DNA of 64,000 bases. It comes from Diplonema japonicum (Eukaryota; Euglenozoa; Diplonemea; Diplonemida; Diplonemidae). A model generated the notes under the pieces. That model had not been told where the DNA came from. It made no database searches and saw only the letters and a list, made by a program, of their open reading frames with translations. A program made the translations under genes and the position numbers. Numbering within the stretch: the first letter of the stretch is position 1; each line of letters opens with the position of its first letter. Positions 1-12,500 of this stretch are shown here, piece after piece. The stretch spans positions 1 to 64,000 of the forward strand of contig OZ025657.1 of NCBI GenBank assembly GCA_964019335.1. Direction: 5' to 3'.

Positions 1-175
1 GGTTTGCGGGTTTGCGGGTTTGCGGGTTTGCGGGTTTGCGGGTTTGCGGGTTTGCGGGTTTGCGGGTTTGCGGGTTTGCGGGTTTGCGGGTTTGCGGGTT
101 TGCGTGTGGGGTTTGCGGGTTTGCGGGTTTGCGGGTTTGCGGGTTTGCGGGGTTTGCGGGTTTGCGGGTTTGCGG
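1..175. repeat. Octanucleotide satellite (GGTTTGCG)n
   Basis: Tandem copies of GGTTTGCG, perfect for about 13 units, then interrupted near 105-118 and again near 150 by small length changes before ending at about 175. Because 8 is not a multiple of 3, each strand reads as the same cyclic octapeptide in all three frames (GLRVCGFA on plus, KPANPQTR on minus), and none of the six frames contains a stop. The array starts at the window edge, so its true length is unknown. Confidence 0.95.
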
Positions 176-752
176 GATCGGGTGGTGTCTGCACCCCCGG
201 GTCTGCAACTTGACCACCCTCCATGCCGTTTCCAGAGTCCCCTTGAGCACGCCACCCTTTGAAACGAACAGGTTGCACCGCCGAACACCCACACGCGTAC
301 GTGATCTGGAAATCCTGGACCGTCCTCGGGAACTCGAACTCGCGGTATGTTTCCGACTTCTGCACCTCACAACCCACAATGCGGCTGCGGCGCTCTCCGT
401 CCGACCCACCTTCCAAGCTTGCGAAGTACTGCTTTACCATCATGTATCCAAGTCCAGCGATACCAATCTGGCCAGCCATAGCCACCTCCAGTGGAACACC
501 CAGCGACTCGGCCTTCACAAGAAGCATCTCCTCAGTCCTCTCCCTTCCAGGGTCCGTTCCTTCTTCAAGGATGATCTCCACCCGGCCCTCGAACTGGATG
601 ATGAACTTGAGCAGTCGGTCCCCCGGCCTCGCCCTCAGTGGCACCATCGCTCTCGGAATTGGGATGCCCATCACCACATCAATCGGGTCAAGCTGAACGA
701 AGTCTCCCCCTACTTCCACCTGCTGTTCCCTTTCCGGTGCCCCGACTCCCAT
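1..752 (-). CDS. Unknown open frame running off the window through the satellite
   Basis: A minus-strand frame is open from just after a TGA at 930-932 to position 1, about 309 codons. The first ATG is at 750-752. It overlaps the end of the retrotransposon frame (stop at 859) in a different frame. The encoded protein has a globular-looking middle (for example LLKFIIQFEGRVEIILEEG and IGIAGLGYMMVKQYFASLEGG) and then continues into KPANPQTR repeats encoded by the satellite. No family is recognised. It may be a second retrotransposon frame, a host gene missing its 3' end, or a frame left open by chance in GC-rich DNA. The stop codon lies outside the window. The lack of stops over 900 bases and the plausible residue composition favour real coding sequence. 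Confidence 0.4.
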   Translation of the reverse strand, partial: MGVGAPEREQQVEVGGDFVQLDPIDVVMGIPIPRAMVPLRARPGDRLLKFIIQFEGRVEIILEEGTDPGRERTEEMLLVKAESLGVPLEVAMAGQIGIAGLGYMMVKQYFASLEGGSDGERRSRIVGCEVQKSETYREFEFPRTVQDFQITYACGCSAVQPVRFKGWRAQGDSGNGMEGGQVADPGVQTPPDPANPQTRKPRKPANPQTRKPANPTRKPANPQTRKPANPQTRKPANPQTRKPANPQTRK

Positions 753-858
753 CTTCTGATCTCCCTCCGGCGTCTGGATCCCACCCCTAGGTGTGTCAGG
801 CCCCGACTGGCTGCCTCCGCTCGGTGCGTTCCCGCCCTCTTTGGTCCCTTCGGGGGCG

Positions 859-2639
859 TCATCCGCCTGCGGCTTCAGAGTCCTCCCACCGCCCTCGTCT
901 CTTCGCAGCTTGTTCCCTACAGAATTCGCTCACGGTCTTCCTCGTAGCAGTTGTCGCACTCTGGTCCCCCTTGTTCGAGTCCCTCTGGGCCTCCGTATCC
1001 CCCTTAGGACACTGGTCCAAGGTCTGGTTCACCGCAGCGTCAGTCGCCCCTTGTCTCTTCCCATCTTCCTGGGCCTTCGGGTCAAGCTCCCCTCCCTGCC
1101 CAGCCCTCTCGCTGGATCCTGTTCCGGCCATCTCCGTGTCTTCTCCTCCCGGCGAGGCTGCTTCGAGTCCTGCTCCCGCTTTCCCTTGTGTTCCACCCTC
1201 CACCGGTTCCGCCTTTCGCTGCTGCTGCATTCGGGCGTCCAGGTCCTTCTTCGTCTGCTCCAGAAGGGCATCCAGCTGGTGGGCCACCGTGATTGGGGGT
1301 CCGCCTCCCTGTCCCTTCACTTCCCTCTCGGACGACTCCTCAGCTTCGGTGGTTTTTTCATTGCCGAAGGAGTCCTCTGTGAGGTCAGTGTTGGATTCAG
1401 TGTTGGGTTCGTTGTTCGCTTCCTCGTTGTCCTTTTTTTCCTCTTCGCCGTCCGGTATCGGGGGCCCTGGATCCAACTGTACAGGCCCTTTGACTAACAG
1501 CGCCCCTGCTATCGATCTCATCATGGCCGTTGACACCTCTTGGACCACACGCCTGTGTATCGAGACTCTGTCCCCGTGAGCCCGCGCAGCTATGCTCCTG
1601 GACAGTTTCTTCGTGAGGTAGACTGCTGCCTCCCCGAACCCCCCAAAGGTCTCCATCGCGAAAGGTACAAAGGCCACGCGTGTCTTGGCGAGCTCCGCCT
1701 CATACTTCTGGCGCTTGTAGTGTTCCGCCTTCGCCGCTGCGTACCCCGCAGTCTTCGCCGCCTGGTTGACACAAGACTCGTTCCTCGGGTGGACGATGAC
1801 CACGTCCATAGCCATTGGGCGGGAACCCCCCACCCCACCTGGGAAGAACACGTCCGCCGGGCGCTGGGACGACCCCGGGATCAGCCCCGTCTTCTCCATC
1901 GTTGCGCTCACCCCGGCCCACTGACAGTGTCTGTGGATGGTCTCCTTCACCCGGTCGTGCCTCGCAATCCTGGCGTTGCCGCATCCCTGGGCATGGTCAC
2001 CCCATACGTCCATCCCCTCAGTCTTGCACCTCGGGTCGTGGCAGCTCTCACCCTGCTTGTAGACCGGAGCCCCCAACCACCACTTGATCAGAGCCCCAAA
2101 CTCGTTGTCCGACAGCTGGTTGTAGAAGTCAGGCGTCGCCGTCAACCACGCCCCCGCATAGTGCATTGACTCCGACATCAACCTCGCTCTCGAGCGTGCA
2201 TCTGCTTTCGCCAAGAGGTCCTCCAGCGCCTTCTCATCAAGCACCCTAGAGAGCCACCTCTGGCTGCAGATGTGGGGGGCCTTGGCCACCATGTCGGGTG
2301 TAATCTGCATGCCGCCTTTCGTCCTGTTGAACCACTCGAGCCAGCTCCCCCATACACCCCCTTCCAGCCCATGTTCGTATTTGGGATCCAGCTCCTTGCA
2401 CAGCTTCATCGTCGACGCCCTCGAAGCCATGTTGGCCGCGCGCAGGTGCTCCTGGCAGCTCCTCATCCCAAGCCCACCGACTTTTACGGACAGTTTCGCC
2501 TGCTGCCATTCTTTCGACCCGTTCTCGAACTGCATGCCGCACACCTTCGACATCGTCTTCCGCACCATCTCGTCGAACCTGTGCATGACCCCTCCCACAT
2601 GCGAGTCTGGGACCACTCTCATGTAAAACACCAGTTTGC
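859..2639 (-). mobile_element. 3' fragment of non-LTR retrotransposon with restriction-like endonuclease
   Basis: The frame (stop at 859-861) begins inside a reverse-transcriptase polyprotein. Its first residues (KLVFYMRVVPDSHVGGVMH) look like the region just after the RT catalytic core, and no RT palm with a YxDD box is present. Next come a zinc-knuckle-like CCHC cluster (CHDPRC, then H and C in GDHAQGC, then ARH) and an RPADVFF...AMDVVIVHP stretch matching the PD-(D/E)xK core of restriction-like endonucleases found in R2, NeSL and CRE/SLACS-type elements. The last ~200 residues are acidic and low complexity. The 5' part is missing, with an abrupt junction at 2639/2640 where a duplicated segment begins, so this is probably a dead or rearranged copy. 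GC content is higher than in the genes to its right. The lineage assignment is inference from domain order. Confidence 0.75.
1321..1483. repeat. Direct repeat, copy 1 (163 bp)
   Basis: This segment is repeated at 2640-2802 in the same orientation with an offset of exactly 1319 bases. By eye there is one mismatch (T1458 versus C2777). On the minus strand this copy encodes part of the acidic region after the endonuclease domain (VQLDPGPPIPDGEEEKKDN and onward). Confidence 0.95.
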
Positions 2640-2802
2640 TTCCCTCTCGGACGACTCCTCAGCTTCGGTGGTTTTTTCATTGCCGAAGGAGTCCTCTGTG
2701 AGGTCAGTGTTGGATTCAGTGTTGGGTTCGTTGTTCGCTTCCTCGTTGTCCTTTTTTTCCTCTTCGCCGTCCGGTACCGGGGGCCCTGGATCCAACTGTA
2801 CA
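2640..2802. repeat. Direct repeat, copy 2 (163 bp)
   Basis: Second copy of 1321-1483. On the minus strand it lies immediately 5' of the truncated retrotransposon frame and reads into a stop three codons past the junction. Its other flank is the CA-rich repeat. It therefore marks a rearrangement or nested insertion boundary. Confidence 0.95.
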
Positions 2803-3345
2803 CAGGCACCGTACACAGGCACAGACGCAGACACACGCACACCCGCACAGACACACCCACACCCGCAAACAGACACACCCACACCCGCACAGACGCGAAC
2901 ACGAACACAGCACAGACACGCACAGGCACAGACGCAGACACACGCACGCACAGACGCACACAGACACTAACACAACACAGGCACACGCACGTACACAGGC
3001 ACAGACGCAGACACCCGCAAGCACACAGACACACCCACACCCACACCCGCACCCGCACAGACGCACGCACACAACACAGACTGCCAGACACACACGTACA
3101 CCCACACACACACAACAGATGACACATGCAAGCACACAGACACACGCACCCTCACAGACACGAACACGAACACACACAACACAGACTTCCAGACACACAC
3201 GCACACCCACACAGACACACGCACACCAGCACCCGCAGACACACACGTACACAGGTACAGACGCAGACACACGCACGCACACAGACACACCCACACACAA
3301 ACGCACCTGCCACAGACGCACCCACACCCGCACCCGCACCACGCT
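2803..3345. repeat. CA-rich low-complexity tandem region
   Basis: About 540 bases built from imperfect units such as ACACAGGCACAGACGCAGAC, dominated by ACAC, GCAC and AGAC words. The long frames across it on both strands encode Cys/Val/Arg or Thr/His/Arg-rich low-complexity peptides and are not credible genes. Confidence 0.9.
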
Positions 3346-3777
3346 CTACCTCGATGGTGGTGGTTGCTGTACCCCCCACGCTACTCGCCAACTGTCCACG
3401 CAGCTGCTTCACCGCTTCCCACTATTTTTACAGCTCCCTCCCGCCGTCATGGTTTCTTCTTCTTTTTTTCTGTTGATAATTGCAGGTAAGCTTTTGAAAT
3501 TTCCCTTGCAGGAGGAAAAAAAGACGGGGAGAGGGGGAAGGGGAGTGGGAGAAAACTTGACATTTAAGGTTCGCGTTTTCTCTCTCACCGAAGAAAAAAA
3601 AAGAGATGCTATTCGCACCAAAAATAAAAAAGGAGAAAATAAAAAAAGGGTTCTAAACGAGGAGGATTGGGAAAAGAATCGAAAGAGCTGCAGTTTCTTT
3701 GCCTTACGATTCAATCGTTTTTTTTTTTTTTTTTCCACTTTCACCAAGACTTCCACCAAGAGTATACTACTCCCGGC
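3346..3777. other. Gap between tubulin and the repeats
   Basis: No gene recognised. On the minus strand this is the 3' flank of alpha-tubulin, holding A- and G-rich runs, including the run opposite the T-tract at about 3719-3734. It presumably contains the tubulin 3' UTR and polyadenylation site, but no specific signal can be named. Confidence 0.6.
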
Positions 3778-5304
<1,527 letters not shown>

Positions 5305-5473
5305 TCATTATGTCACGAATAAGGCTCTTTATCACAAAAAAAAGAAGGACAGGAAAAGAAGTCACCCGTTCACGACTGGAGTCATCGACCGTCAGCTGAG
5401 CGGGAGGGTTTGGGCGAATTCGCGAAGAAAGAGGCTAAAAAAGTCCTTTACATGTTTATGGTGCCTTAAAATC

Positions 5474-6685
5474 TTAAAACTGGTGGAAACCAGCCCTCGT
5501 AGGTATCCACTCCTCAGTGAAGCATTGCAAGGACTTCTGGCATTTCAGATGAGTCAGCTGGAGGGATCGTTTCATGTTTGCGGTGTGGTGTAGTGCTGCA
5601 GCTTCGTGGTGCAGCGTGATAGGGTGGGTGCGGCCGAGGATGGACGAGATGGGTGCGACAGGGGCGACACGGGGGGTGAGATGGGCCTCGATGGTATGTG
5701 TGTCAAGTGTGTACTGGGTCGTGATTTCGCATCGTGAAGACATTTCATCTTTTTTTACAGACAGCAGTTTCAAGGTGCAGTAGCACCATCGCAACAGCGA
5801 TGTCCATGTCTCGTGTTGAACTACTTGCGTCTGCAGCCGGTTGTTCTGTTCTAATCTTTGAAGGGTTTCTTGCATGCCGGGCACATAATCTAGAAAGAAC
5901 CTAGAGCACGCCGCCTCATTGTCCCTCGCATGTTTCACGCTACGCATCACTGCCATGGCCGTTACATCGCACCACTCTGTTCTCCGCTCGTCATTCATCG
6001 CCCTACGTGCTTCTCTCTCTGACTGGAGGATCACCGCTTGCTGTCTTGCCATCTTAGCATCTGCATCCTCTATTTCTTCTCTCTTAATCCTTTCTTCCAT
6101 CGCTAACGTCCTCATGTGGTGATCCATTGTTACCTTCGACAGTGTAGCTAAGCAACGCGATATCGGCCCCAACTTCGTTTTGAGGTCCTCTCGCATCCCT
6201 GCAAGGCTTTCTTTAAGCTGCATCGCCGCTGTAAATGACTTGTAAAAAGCAGAAAATAATTTATTCTTCGTCTTTATCTTTTCCAAACTCGGCTCGCGTG
6301 CTTTTTCTTCTGCCTTTCTTCGCTGCTTCTGGAAGACGAACCTTCTCCATGTCCCCCAGAAGCACCCTAAGGCACCCCTCCCCACCCATCGGTACATGAG
6401 TCTGGCCTTTGCTTCCTTTTGCCGCTGTACTTCTTGCAGCAGCATCTTCCTCTCTTCGACCACCTCCTCGCAGTAAGCCTTTACCCCATCCAGCATGCAC
6501 CACACACGCAGCTCCCTTTGTTGCATTATAACATTCTTCATAATGTTCCAATACTTCACACGCACCCTATTGTCACCCATAGCCGTCATCACCCGGTCCA
6601 TGTCGTGCATCCCCCCCCACCTGGTGTAGAGTAGTGGCGCATGTTCAAGTCTAGAGAAAAGATGGCCGGTAGGTACCTGTGCCAT
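5474..6685 (-). CDS. Coiled-coil protein of unknown function
   Basis: 403 residues from the ATG at 6683-6685, chosen because a pyrimidine-rich stretch ending in CTCTCAATAG lies shortly upstream. It is rich in Lys, Arg, Glu and Met, with long predicted helices. Around residues 100-125 it has a WRRFVFQKQ-type segment (ALGCFWGTWRRFVFQKQRRK) resembling a single IQ or Sfi1-like centrin/calmodulin-binding helix. The last ~80 residues are His/Thr-rich and less ordered. No known family is recognised. By composition it could be a flagellar or basal-body structural protein, but that is inference. No intron is needed. Confidence 0.75.
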   Translation of the reverse strand: MAQVPTGHLFSRLEHAPLLYTRWGGMHDMDRVMTAMGDNRVRVKYWNIMKNVIMQQRELRVWCMLDGVKAYCEEVVEERKMLLQEVQRQKEAKARLMYRWVGRGALGCFWGTWRRFVFQKQRRKAEEKAREPSLEKIKTKNKLFSAFYKSFTAAMQLKESLAGMREDLKTKLGPISRCLATLSKVTMDHHMRTLAMEERIKREEIEDADAKMARQQAVILQSEREARRAMNDERRTEWCDVTAMAVMRSVKHARDNEAACSRFFLDYVPGMQETLQRLEQNNRLQTQVVQHETWTSLLRWCYCTLKLLSVKKDEMSSRCEITTQYTLDTHTIEAHLTPRVAPVAPISSILGRTHPITLHHEAAALHHTANMKRSLQLTHLKCQKSLQCFTEEWIPTRAGFHQF

Positions 6686-6903
6686 GCGGAAGCTACGTCG
6701 ACCAACGATAAAGCTATTGAGAGCGAATAAAAGACAGTACGGCAGCAAACAATTGTCGGGTTACCCACAAAGGGGTTTGTTGTTGCGGGCTAACCCACCG
6801 AGTTCAAAGCGTAATAATAACAAAATACATAACTCTAAGGGATAGGGGGATGACAAGAAACGATGAAAAGATCTACCAACATAACAAGAGCCTATTGCTA
6901 GGG

Positions 6904-9530
6904 CTAAGGAGCTAGTGCCATTATAGCCTTCTTTCTGCAGATCACAGCATCGATGCGGGGGTTGAGAAGCTGGAAGGAAGGCGGGAGAGAGGAGAAGCGC
7001 TTCAGACCGCAATCATAGCGCAGGCACTACGTGAGATTAATGAAATGACAAAACAAGGACATACCTCAACAGCGTCACTGACGAGCGCACGCGGACCCAT
7101 GCCGTGCAACCTCCGGTAGCTGGCCCCAGAAAAATCAAAACCATAAAGTGCCTAAAAGAGATGAGTTTGCAACTCTTCATACCTTACCTTTAATATAGGC
7201 TGCTGAGCTGCTTTGACAAGCAGAATGAAATGCGTGTCCGCATCCGCTGCGTCAATGGCATTCAAGAAGTCAAATTGTGCTTTGGCATTGATCCTTCCTG
7301 GAAGGCACACATGTTTTATGGCATTGACAACCTGCTTCCTGTTGCATCGTGGCGTGCTTATCTCCTTAACGATGGGTGGGGGCTTCGAAATGAGGACCGG
7401 TTTGGATGCTTTAGGGGAGTCAGTCTGCAGTACAGCTTCAAATTGCAAACGCTCGTCGGCTTCATGCATGGCGATTTGCTTCACTCTATTTAGCTTGTTC
7501 GAGCTGAACTGCTTCACTGGGCGCTGCTTCTGCAACTCTTTTGTGACGCGTTCGTTTTCTTCTTCCATCGCTTTAAGATGTTTTTCGCAAGATCCCGAAA
7601 GTGGTCGAGCGCCTGGAATGCGTGCTGTGTCTCTACCTCTTTGAATGGAGAGTCTTACTTCCGAGTCCATGCTCTTTAAGAGCCCTTTCATCTTCTCAGG
7701 TGAGCAACAGACGATTGGCCGTAGCGCATCGTTCTTAATTGGCGTTTGCAACGTGATAGCCCCCACCTCTGCTTCTAGTTGCATAAGCTCGTTCATTAGC
7801 TTTAACCTCATACTTGACCTTGCCTCGCTCTTGGGTGTGGCCTTGGGCTCTGGCGTAGCCTCGGGAAAAACCTGTGGCACAAGGTTTTCGACATCGCAGA
7901 CCTCCGAACTACTATGGCTTTTACTGCAACTCTCAACAGAATGGTCGGCCTCGCTAGTATCAAACACATCCCGAAGATGCAATGCGTCCTCGCCTTCTGT
8001 TCCCCCCAGCACATAATGTGGCCCCTCTGTCTCTTGAACTTGGTCAGTCTCGAGAGGAAGGTCCCCTTCATGTGTGGTGACATCTTGCAAAGAGCAATCA
8101 GCTGATCTTTGCGACACGCACTGACGTTCTGTAGCTGACCTAGAAAGGAACCCCGCGAACTCGCATGAAGCTTCAGACTCCGTGTCTGAGCATCCCGAGG
8201 TGCTGGTAACGGGTGTTGAAGGCATAAGTAACTTCATACTCTCCCTTACAAAACTGACAGATGCCGTGGGGTTTACTGGTTGCTTTTCAAGTTGTATCAC
8301 GAAGTGCTTTTTGCCTGTTATCATTTTTGCTAAGTCGAAGCAGTTGTGGATATCTGCTCCATCAATACTTCTTACAAGCATGCCCTTTCGGACACCGCCA
8401 TGAAAGGCAGGGCTGCCGGACCCCACATCATGGACTACGGCAGGGCTTCCGAGGTCAGGTGACACATCGATGCCGATGGGCGCCGTGGATGATGAACGCT
8501 CAATCGAGCAGGTCAACACATCGGTGTCTATGGAGTACTGATAGCGGTAACGGGCACAATCATGCACTATGGGAGATTGGGACTGCTGTGGCTCAACTAG
8601 ATTGTCCTTTTGCAAGGGACATCCTCCAAGGATGCCATCACACGACTTCTTCAGTACGATGTAGCTCATCTGGATCAACCATATCATGTGCCACCGAAGC
8701 CTCGATGCATTGTTCACCAGAGCTTCTGCCGTGAATGGTGGTGTTACCTTTGATCTCTTGCATGCGTCTAGCAAAACAGACCAGTTTCCAACCATCTCCT
8801 CCTTTGATAGGTTGCTACCTAGACTCAGGGAGTCCAACGGGAGGAAGGAGGTATCGTACTTGTAGTAAGTTAACGCCAGCAATCTGCCGTCAAGAAGTAC
8901 GTCTGCGATATCACTTGGTGGATTACATGGCTCAACAACGTCACTGAAGAGTGAAGACACCTTGCTTAGCCAGCACATGAGCGAGTCTTCAAGCGATTCA
9001 TCACCCGCTGACTGATGGTGCGTGAAACAGGAAATGTGGTTGTGGATGTCTGCCACCTGTACAAATGATGTGCAGTACTCGCGTAGCAGAAAATCAATCA
9101 GTGTGTTGTGCATTGAAGGCGAGAATTTCGACAAGCTGGAGAGCTCAAGGGCAGCCGCAGCGTCTTCCAGGTCACAGGAAAAGCCGTGCTCACTTGTTAT
9201 CCACTGCAGCAAACACATGTGTCTGTCTACAGCCTCACTCTCTAGCACGGCTTCAACGTAGTCAGGCAAGTCAGCATACACAACACGCGTGGCATAAATG
9301 TAGAGGGACCCATCACACAGCAGCTCGGAGAGCTTTATGTTACTTCTAAACAGAGCACCGGATTCGCCTTTATGGGTGTCTATTGCCTGGCAGACCTTGC
9401 ACATAGTGTCCACAAAGTCAGCCTCAGAGTCGTTCTCTGGGATCATCTCACGGAGCACAACATCGTACAGCCACGTGAGGTGCGAACCTAAGACCACCAG
9501 GTCATCATCACCTGCCTCATCTGTCCACAT
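6904..9530 (-). CDS. CAMSAP: CAMSAP-like microtubule minus-end protein with PDZ domain
   Basis: 850 residues after removing two introns (7152-7187, GTAAG type, 36 nt; 7027-7064, GTATGT, 38 nt). Residues ~180-295 resemble the CAMSAP calponin-homology domain (DVLLDGRLLALTYYKYD...). Residues ~335-418 form a PDZ-like domain (GIDVSPDLGSPAVV, then GGVRKGMLVRSIDGADI). From ~728 to ~840 is the CKK domain, complete only after splicing: KQVVNAIKHVCLPGRINA, THFILLVKA, then KALYGFDF and GMGPRALVSDAVE, then CLRYDCGLKRF. CKK domains bind and protect microtubule minus ends. A PDZ between CH and CKK is unusual. The start is ATG 9528-9530, five bases after a TTTTCAG acceptor. Only 42 bases separate it from the upstream gene's stop. 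Confidence 0.88.
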
Positions 9531-9534
9531 GTTA

Positions 9535-9572
9535 CCTGAAAAGTCTAGCAAAAGCGCAGAGATGAAATACCA
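9535..9572 (-). promoter_or_regulatory. Intergenic region with spliced-leader acceptor
   Basis: The whole 42-base gap between two large genes consists of a pyrimidine-rich stretch (minus strand TTTCATCTCTGCGCTTTTGC) ending in TTTTCAG, followed by GTAAC and the CAMSAP ATG. There is no room for an ordinary promoter, which supports polycistronic transcription with trans-splicing. Confidence 0.7.
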
Positions 9573-12500
9573 CTAAAAGACCGCTACTAAAATCGGGAAC
9601 AAAAAAATAAAGACTGTTGGCACAGTTTGGCCTCCTGTGTCAACGGGTGCCACAGAAGCAACTGTCTCAGGCAACTCATTCGCCCTTGCGAAGCCCTGTA
9701 AAGGACCCACATCTGAAACCTTGCTGAGATATGCGTTCAATGGGGCCTGAAGCCCTGCATGTTTGAGGTAGAGCTGCTCGATGTGCTCATGAGGAAGAGT
9801 GTTCGCTAAGAACATGATCATATCCTTGCGAAGAATAGCTGCTTCTGCTTCATGGTCACCTCTCAAAAATATTGTAAGGCTGATCAGCCTGGTCGAGTTT
9901 AAAACAACTGCTTGCCTTTTAAGAGTAAAACTCGTGCTCACAACGTCAAAAAGTACACCCAATATGTTGCGTTCTTTGATTCCCAGCACACGCATGATAT
10001 CTCTCCTGCAAGCAACATCATAGGCAGCCCTATGTGAATTAACTACATCAGGGTTCATGTTGAGGACAAGCCTGACGTTGAAGGTATTGCTAGGCTTTAC
10101 ACTACTACAATGCGGTAGGAAGGTGATGCCGCACGACGTTTCAACGTTCTTAAGGGATGCCCCCCCATCCGAGCGCAGATACAGCATGTCATTGAAAGCA
10201 CCAGCACAACAGCCCCACTGCTCAACGTACCTTATGAACACAGTTCTACATAGGCCTGTACACGGCATGTTCTCATTCCACATAATTTCTCTGCACTTTA
10301 GATCATCTTGCATACTCTGTGAACAGTACCGCAGATACTCAGTCCTGAACTCCTGCTCCAGACACACGTCAAGCGGGTTTAACAAGCACAGCGTGGACGG
10401 CGCAACATCGATGTGCGCCAGACACGCCTTGCCAGGGAGGGCATTGCTAAGAGCGCGGACGCAATCGCACATAGAAACAACACCATTTCTTCGACACTGC
10501 TCAAAGTGCCATCGCGCATTGTTACAAATGCTGTTTGGATACGCGCCGTCAAGAAAGGGTGTACCAGACACACCACCTACACCTGCACCCGATTCCATCA
10601 CCTTGGTCATGCACAATGCACCTGTGGCGTCCCTTTCACACACGTCGATTTGCGGCGCCCAGATAGTAGTGGCTTGTTCTGAACGCTTAGTACATTTATC
10701 TGCGCAGATACTTTCTATTCCGGACATCGTGCTTTGGTCTCTGTTTTCCTGAGTAGAGGCGCAGAACACATAATCACTAAAACCAGGCCGTGGATCGTTG
10801 GTAGGAGTGCACAGTGACAGGGCATGCTTCACAGATGCATGGCCAGCTAGAATGTTAATAGCACGCATAAAAACAGGAGTGCAAAACCTTTCTACCTGTG
10901 CTGTTGTGAAGGGGGTCCAGTGTGGTAAAGGTTCTACGTAACCCTGCCACTTCCCGAGGAACGCAAGTCGAGTCTGCTGTCCTATGAAGTGCTTGGCGAT
11001 TCCGGAAGAAGGGGGCACTTTCGGTTGCTGAACGAGGAACCGCTTCCTAAATTCCGTAATACTTGTTTTCATGAACATTCCGTCACTTTCCAAACAAGCT
11101 ACCTGAAGCCATTTGACATGCCAAAAATCATCACTCGAGCAGAAAGCACTTAAAGTACCACGGTACTTTGATGCTGTTGTGCCACATTCACCAGAGCACG
11201 CAGAAGCAATTTCTTCACGGGAGGCACGAAAGTCGAATAACGGCTTGCAACGCTTTCCCAACATCAAAAGCAGCTGTTTGCATTTGGTATTTTCAACAGT
11301 CACGAGAGCCCTCACGCAGTTTCTTTGAGGGGGTTGTACAGATACGCAGCCCTGCGAAAAAGACTCGCACAAAGAGCTTTGGTACAACTGATCTCCAGGA
11401 GGGCTACGCCTGCAAACATATGGGATACTAGCCCTGTAAGCAGCTTGTTCCTCACACGTCAGACCAGTAGGCCGCACTTTTGACAAAGTTGCACAGACTT
11501 CATGTGGCTCTTCAATTTCATGCACTTCCAGCCCAGGGCATCCATCAGCTGGCGTTGGGATGCCATAGCACTGCCATTCAAATGCTTGACACATGACAGC
11601 CTCCAATGCTAGCGGCTGCCACGTTTTGCATATCTTGAATTGCGTATAGACCTGGTACAAGCAACCGCACACTGCTAACCCGAAGTTGTTGTTCTTAGGA
11701 ATTATACTCTGGCACTGACGTAGGCTGTCCAAAACTGCCGCTCCAGAGACACAAGAGCTGGGAATAGCATAAAGGCTCGCGTTGAGACGATTGGTTTTGC
11801 TGTCGGCGGCCGATATAAGTGGTGCTGGTGGCTGATCTTGGAATTCGGCGTAGAAATCATCGCATGTATGTGCTTGTATGTAAGGGATTGCTCTACACCC
11901 GAGGTCGGATGATAAGCACATGACATGCATCCAGAGAGCTGCATTTGAAAACTTACAAGAAAGAGGTACGCTCCACGCCAATGCAGTGACACATTCACAC
12001 CTATTAACGCGTAGTTTAGGTTGAGTGTGTAAGCATTCATGGAAGTCATCCAGGTACTCCTGCGAGTCGGTCCAGTCGCACACAGGGAGCTCATCTAACA
12101 TGCGCCAAACTAAGCGATGACCCCTGGTACTAGCATCAGGGTGGGCAATGAGGTGGTGACACTCTGTAGGAGCATCAGGTGGTGTGAATCTGCCATCGTA
12201 GCCACATTTATCTAGTGTCCAACACCTAAGCGTCTCCCATTCAGGCGATCCACTCACACAGTCAGGTACAAGTTGTAGTTTATAGTGCAGAACGGCAAAA
12301 CAGCTACAGGCATCTTGTGCACAATTATACCACTCATTGATGGCATGCGACACTGTTGTCGCCATCCCTTTATTGCACAATCTTGCGCGGTGTACACGGA
12401 AAATGAGTGAGTCACTTGGCTGGATGCTCAATTGATTGCAAACTTCACTGCTGATAGACAGGCTGCAGTACTGCTGCATGTAGCACCTAACGCGATCCAC

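Noticed and set aside
1-175. Telomere at the left end of the window
   Set aside because: The unit GGTTTGCG is not a known telomere repeat, and at a left chromosome end the plus strand should be C-rich, whereas here it is G-rich. An interstitial satellite fits better.
12-947. Long plus-strand frame of 311 codons through the repeat
   Set aside because: It is antisense to a better minus-strand frame, begins within the satellite, and has no recognisable domain.
791-1579. Plus-strand frames over the retrotransposon
   Set aside because: Ser/Pro-rich antisense shadows of the GC-rich retroelement frame.
2246-3342. Cys/Val-rich minus frames over the CA-rich repeat
   Set aside because: Low-complexity translation of a dinucleotide-like repeat with no domain.
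2803-3345. CRISPR-like array in the CA-rich region
   Set aside because: There is no constant repeat with unique spacers; it is an imperfect microsatellite in eukaryotic DNA.
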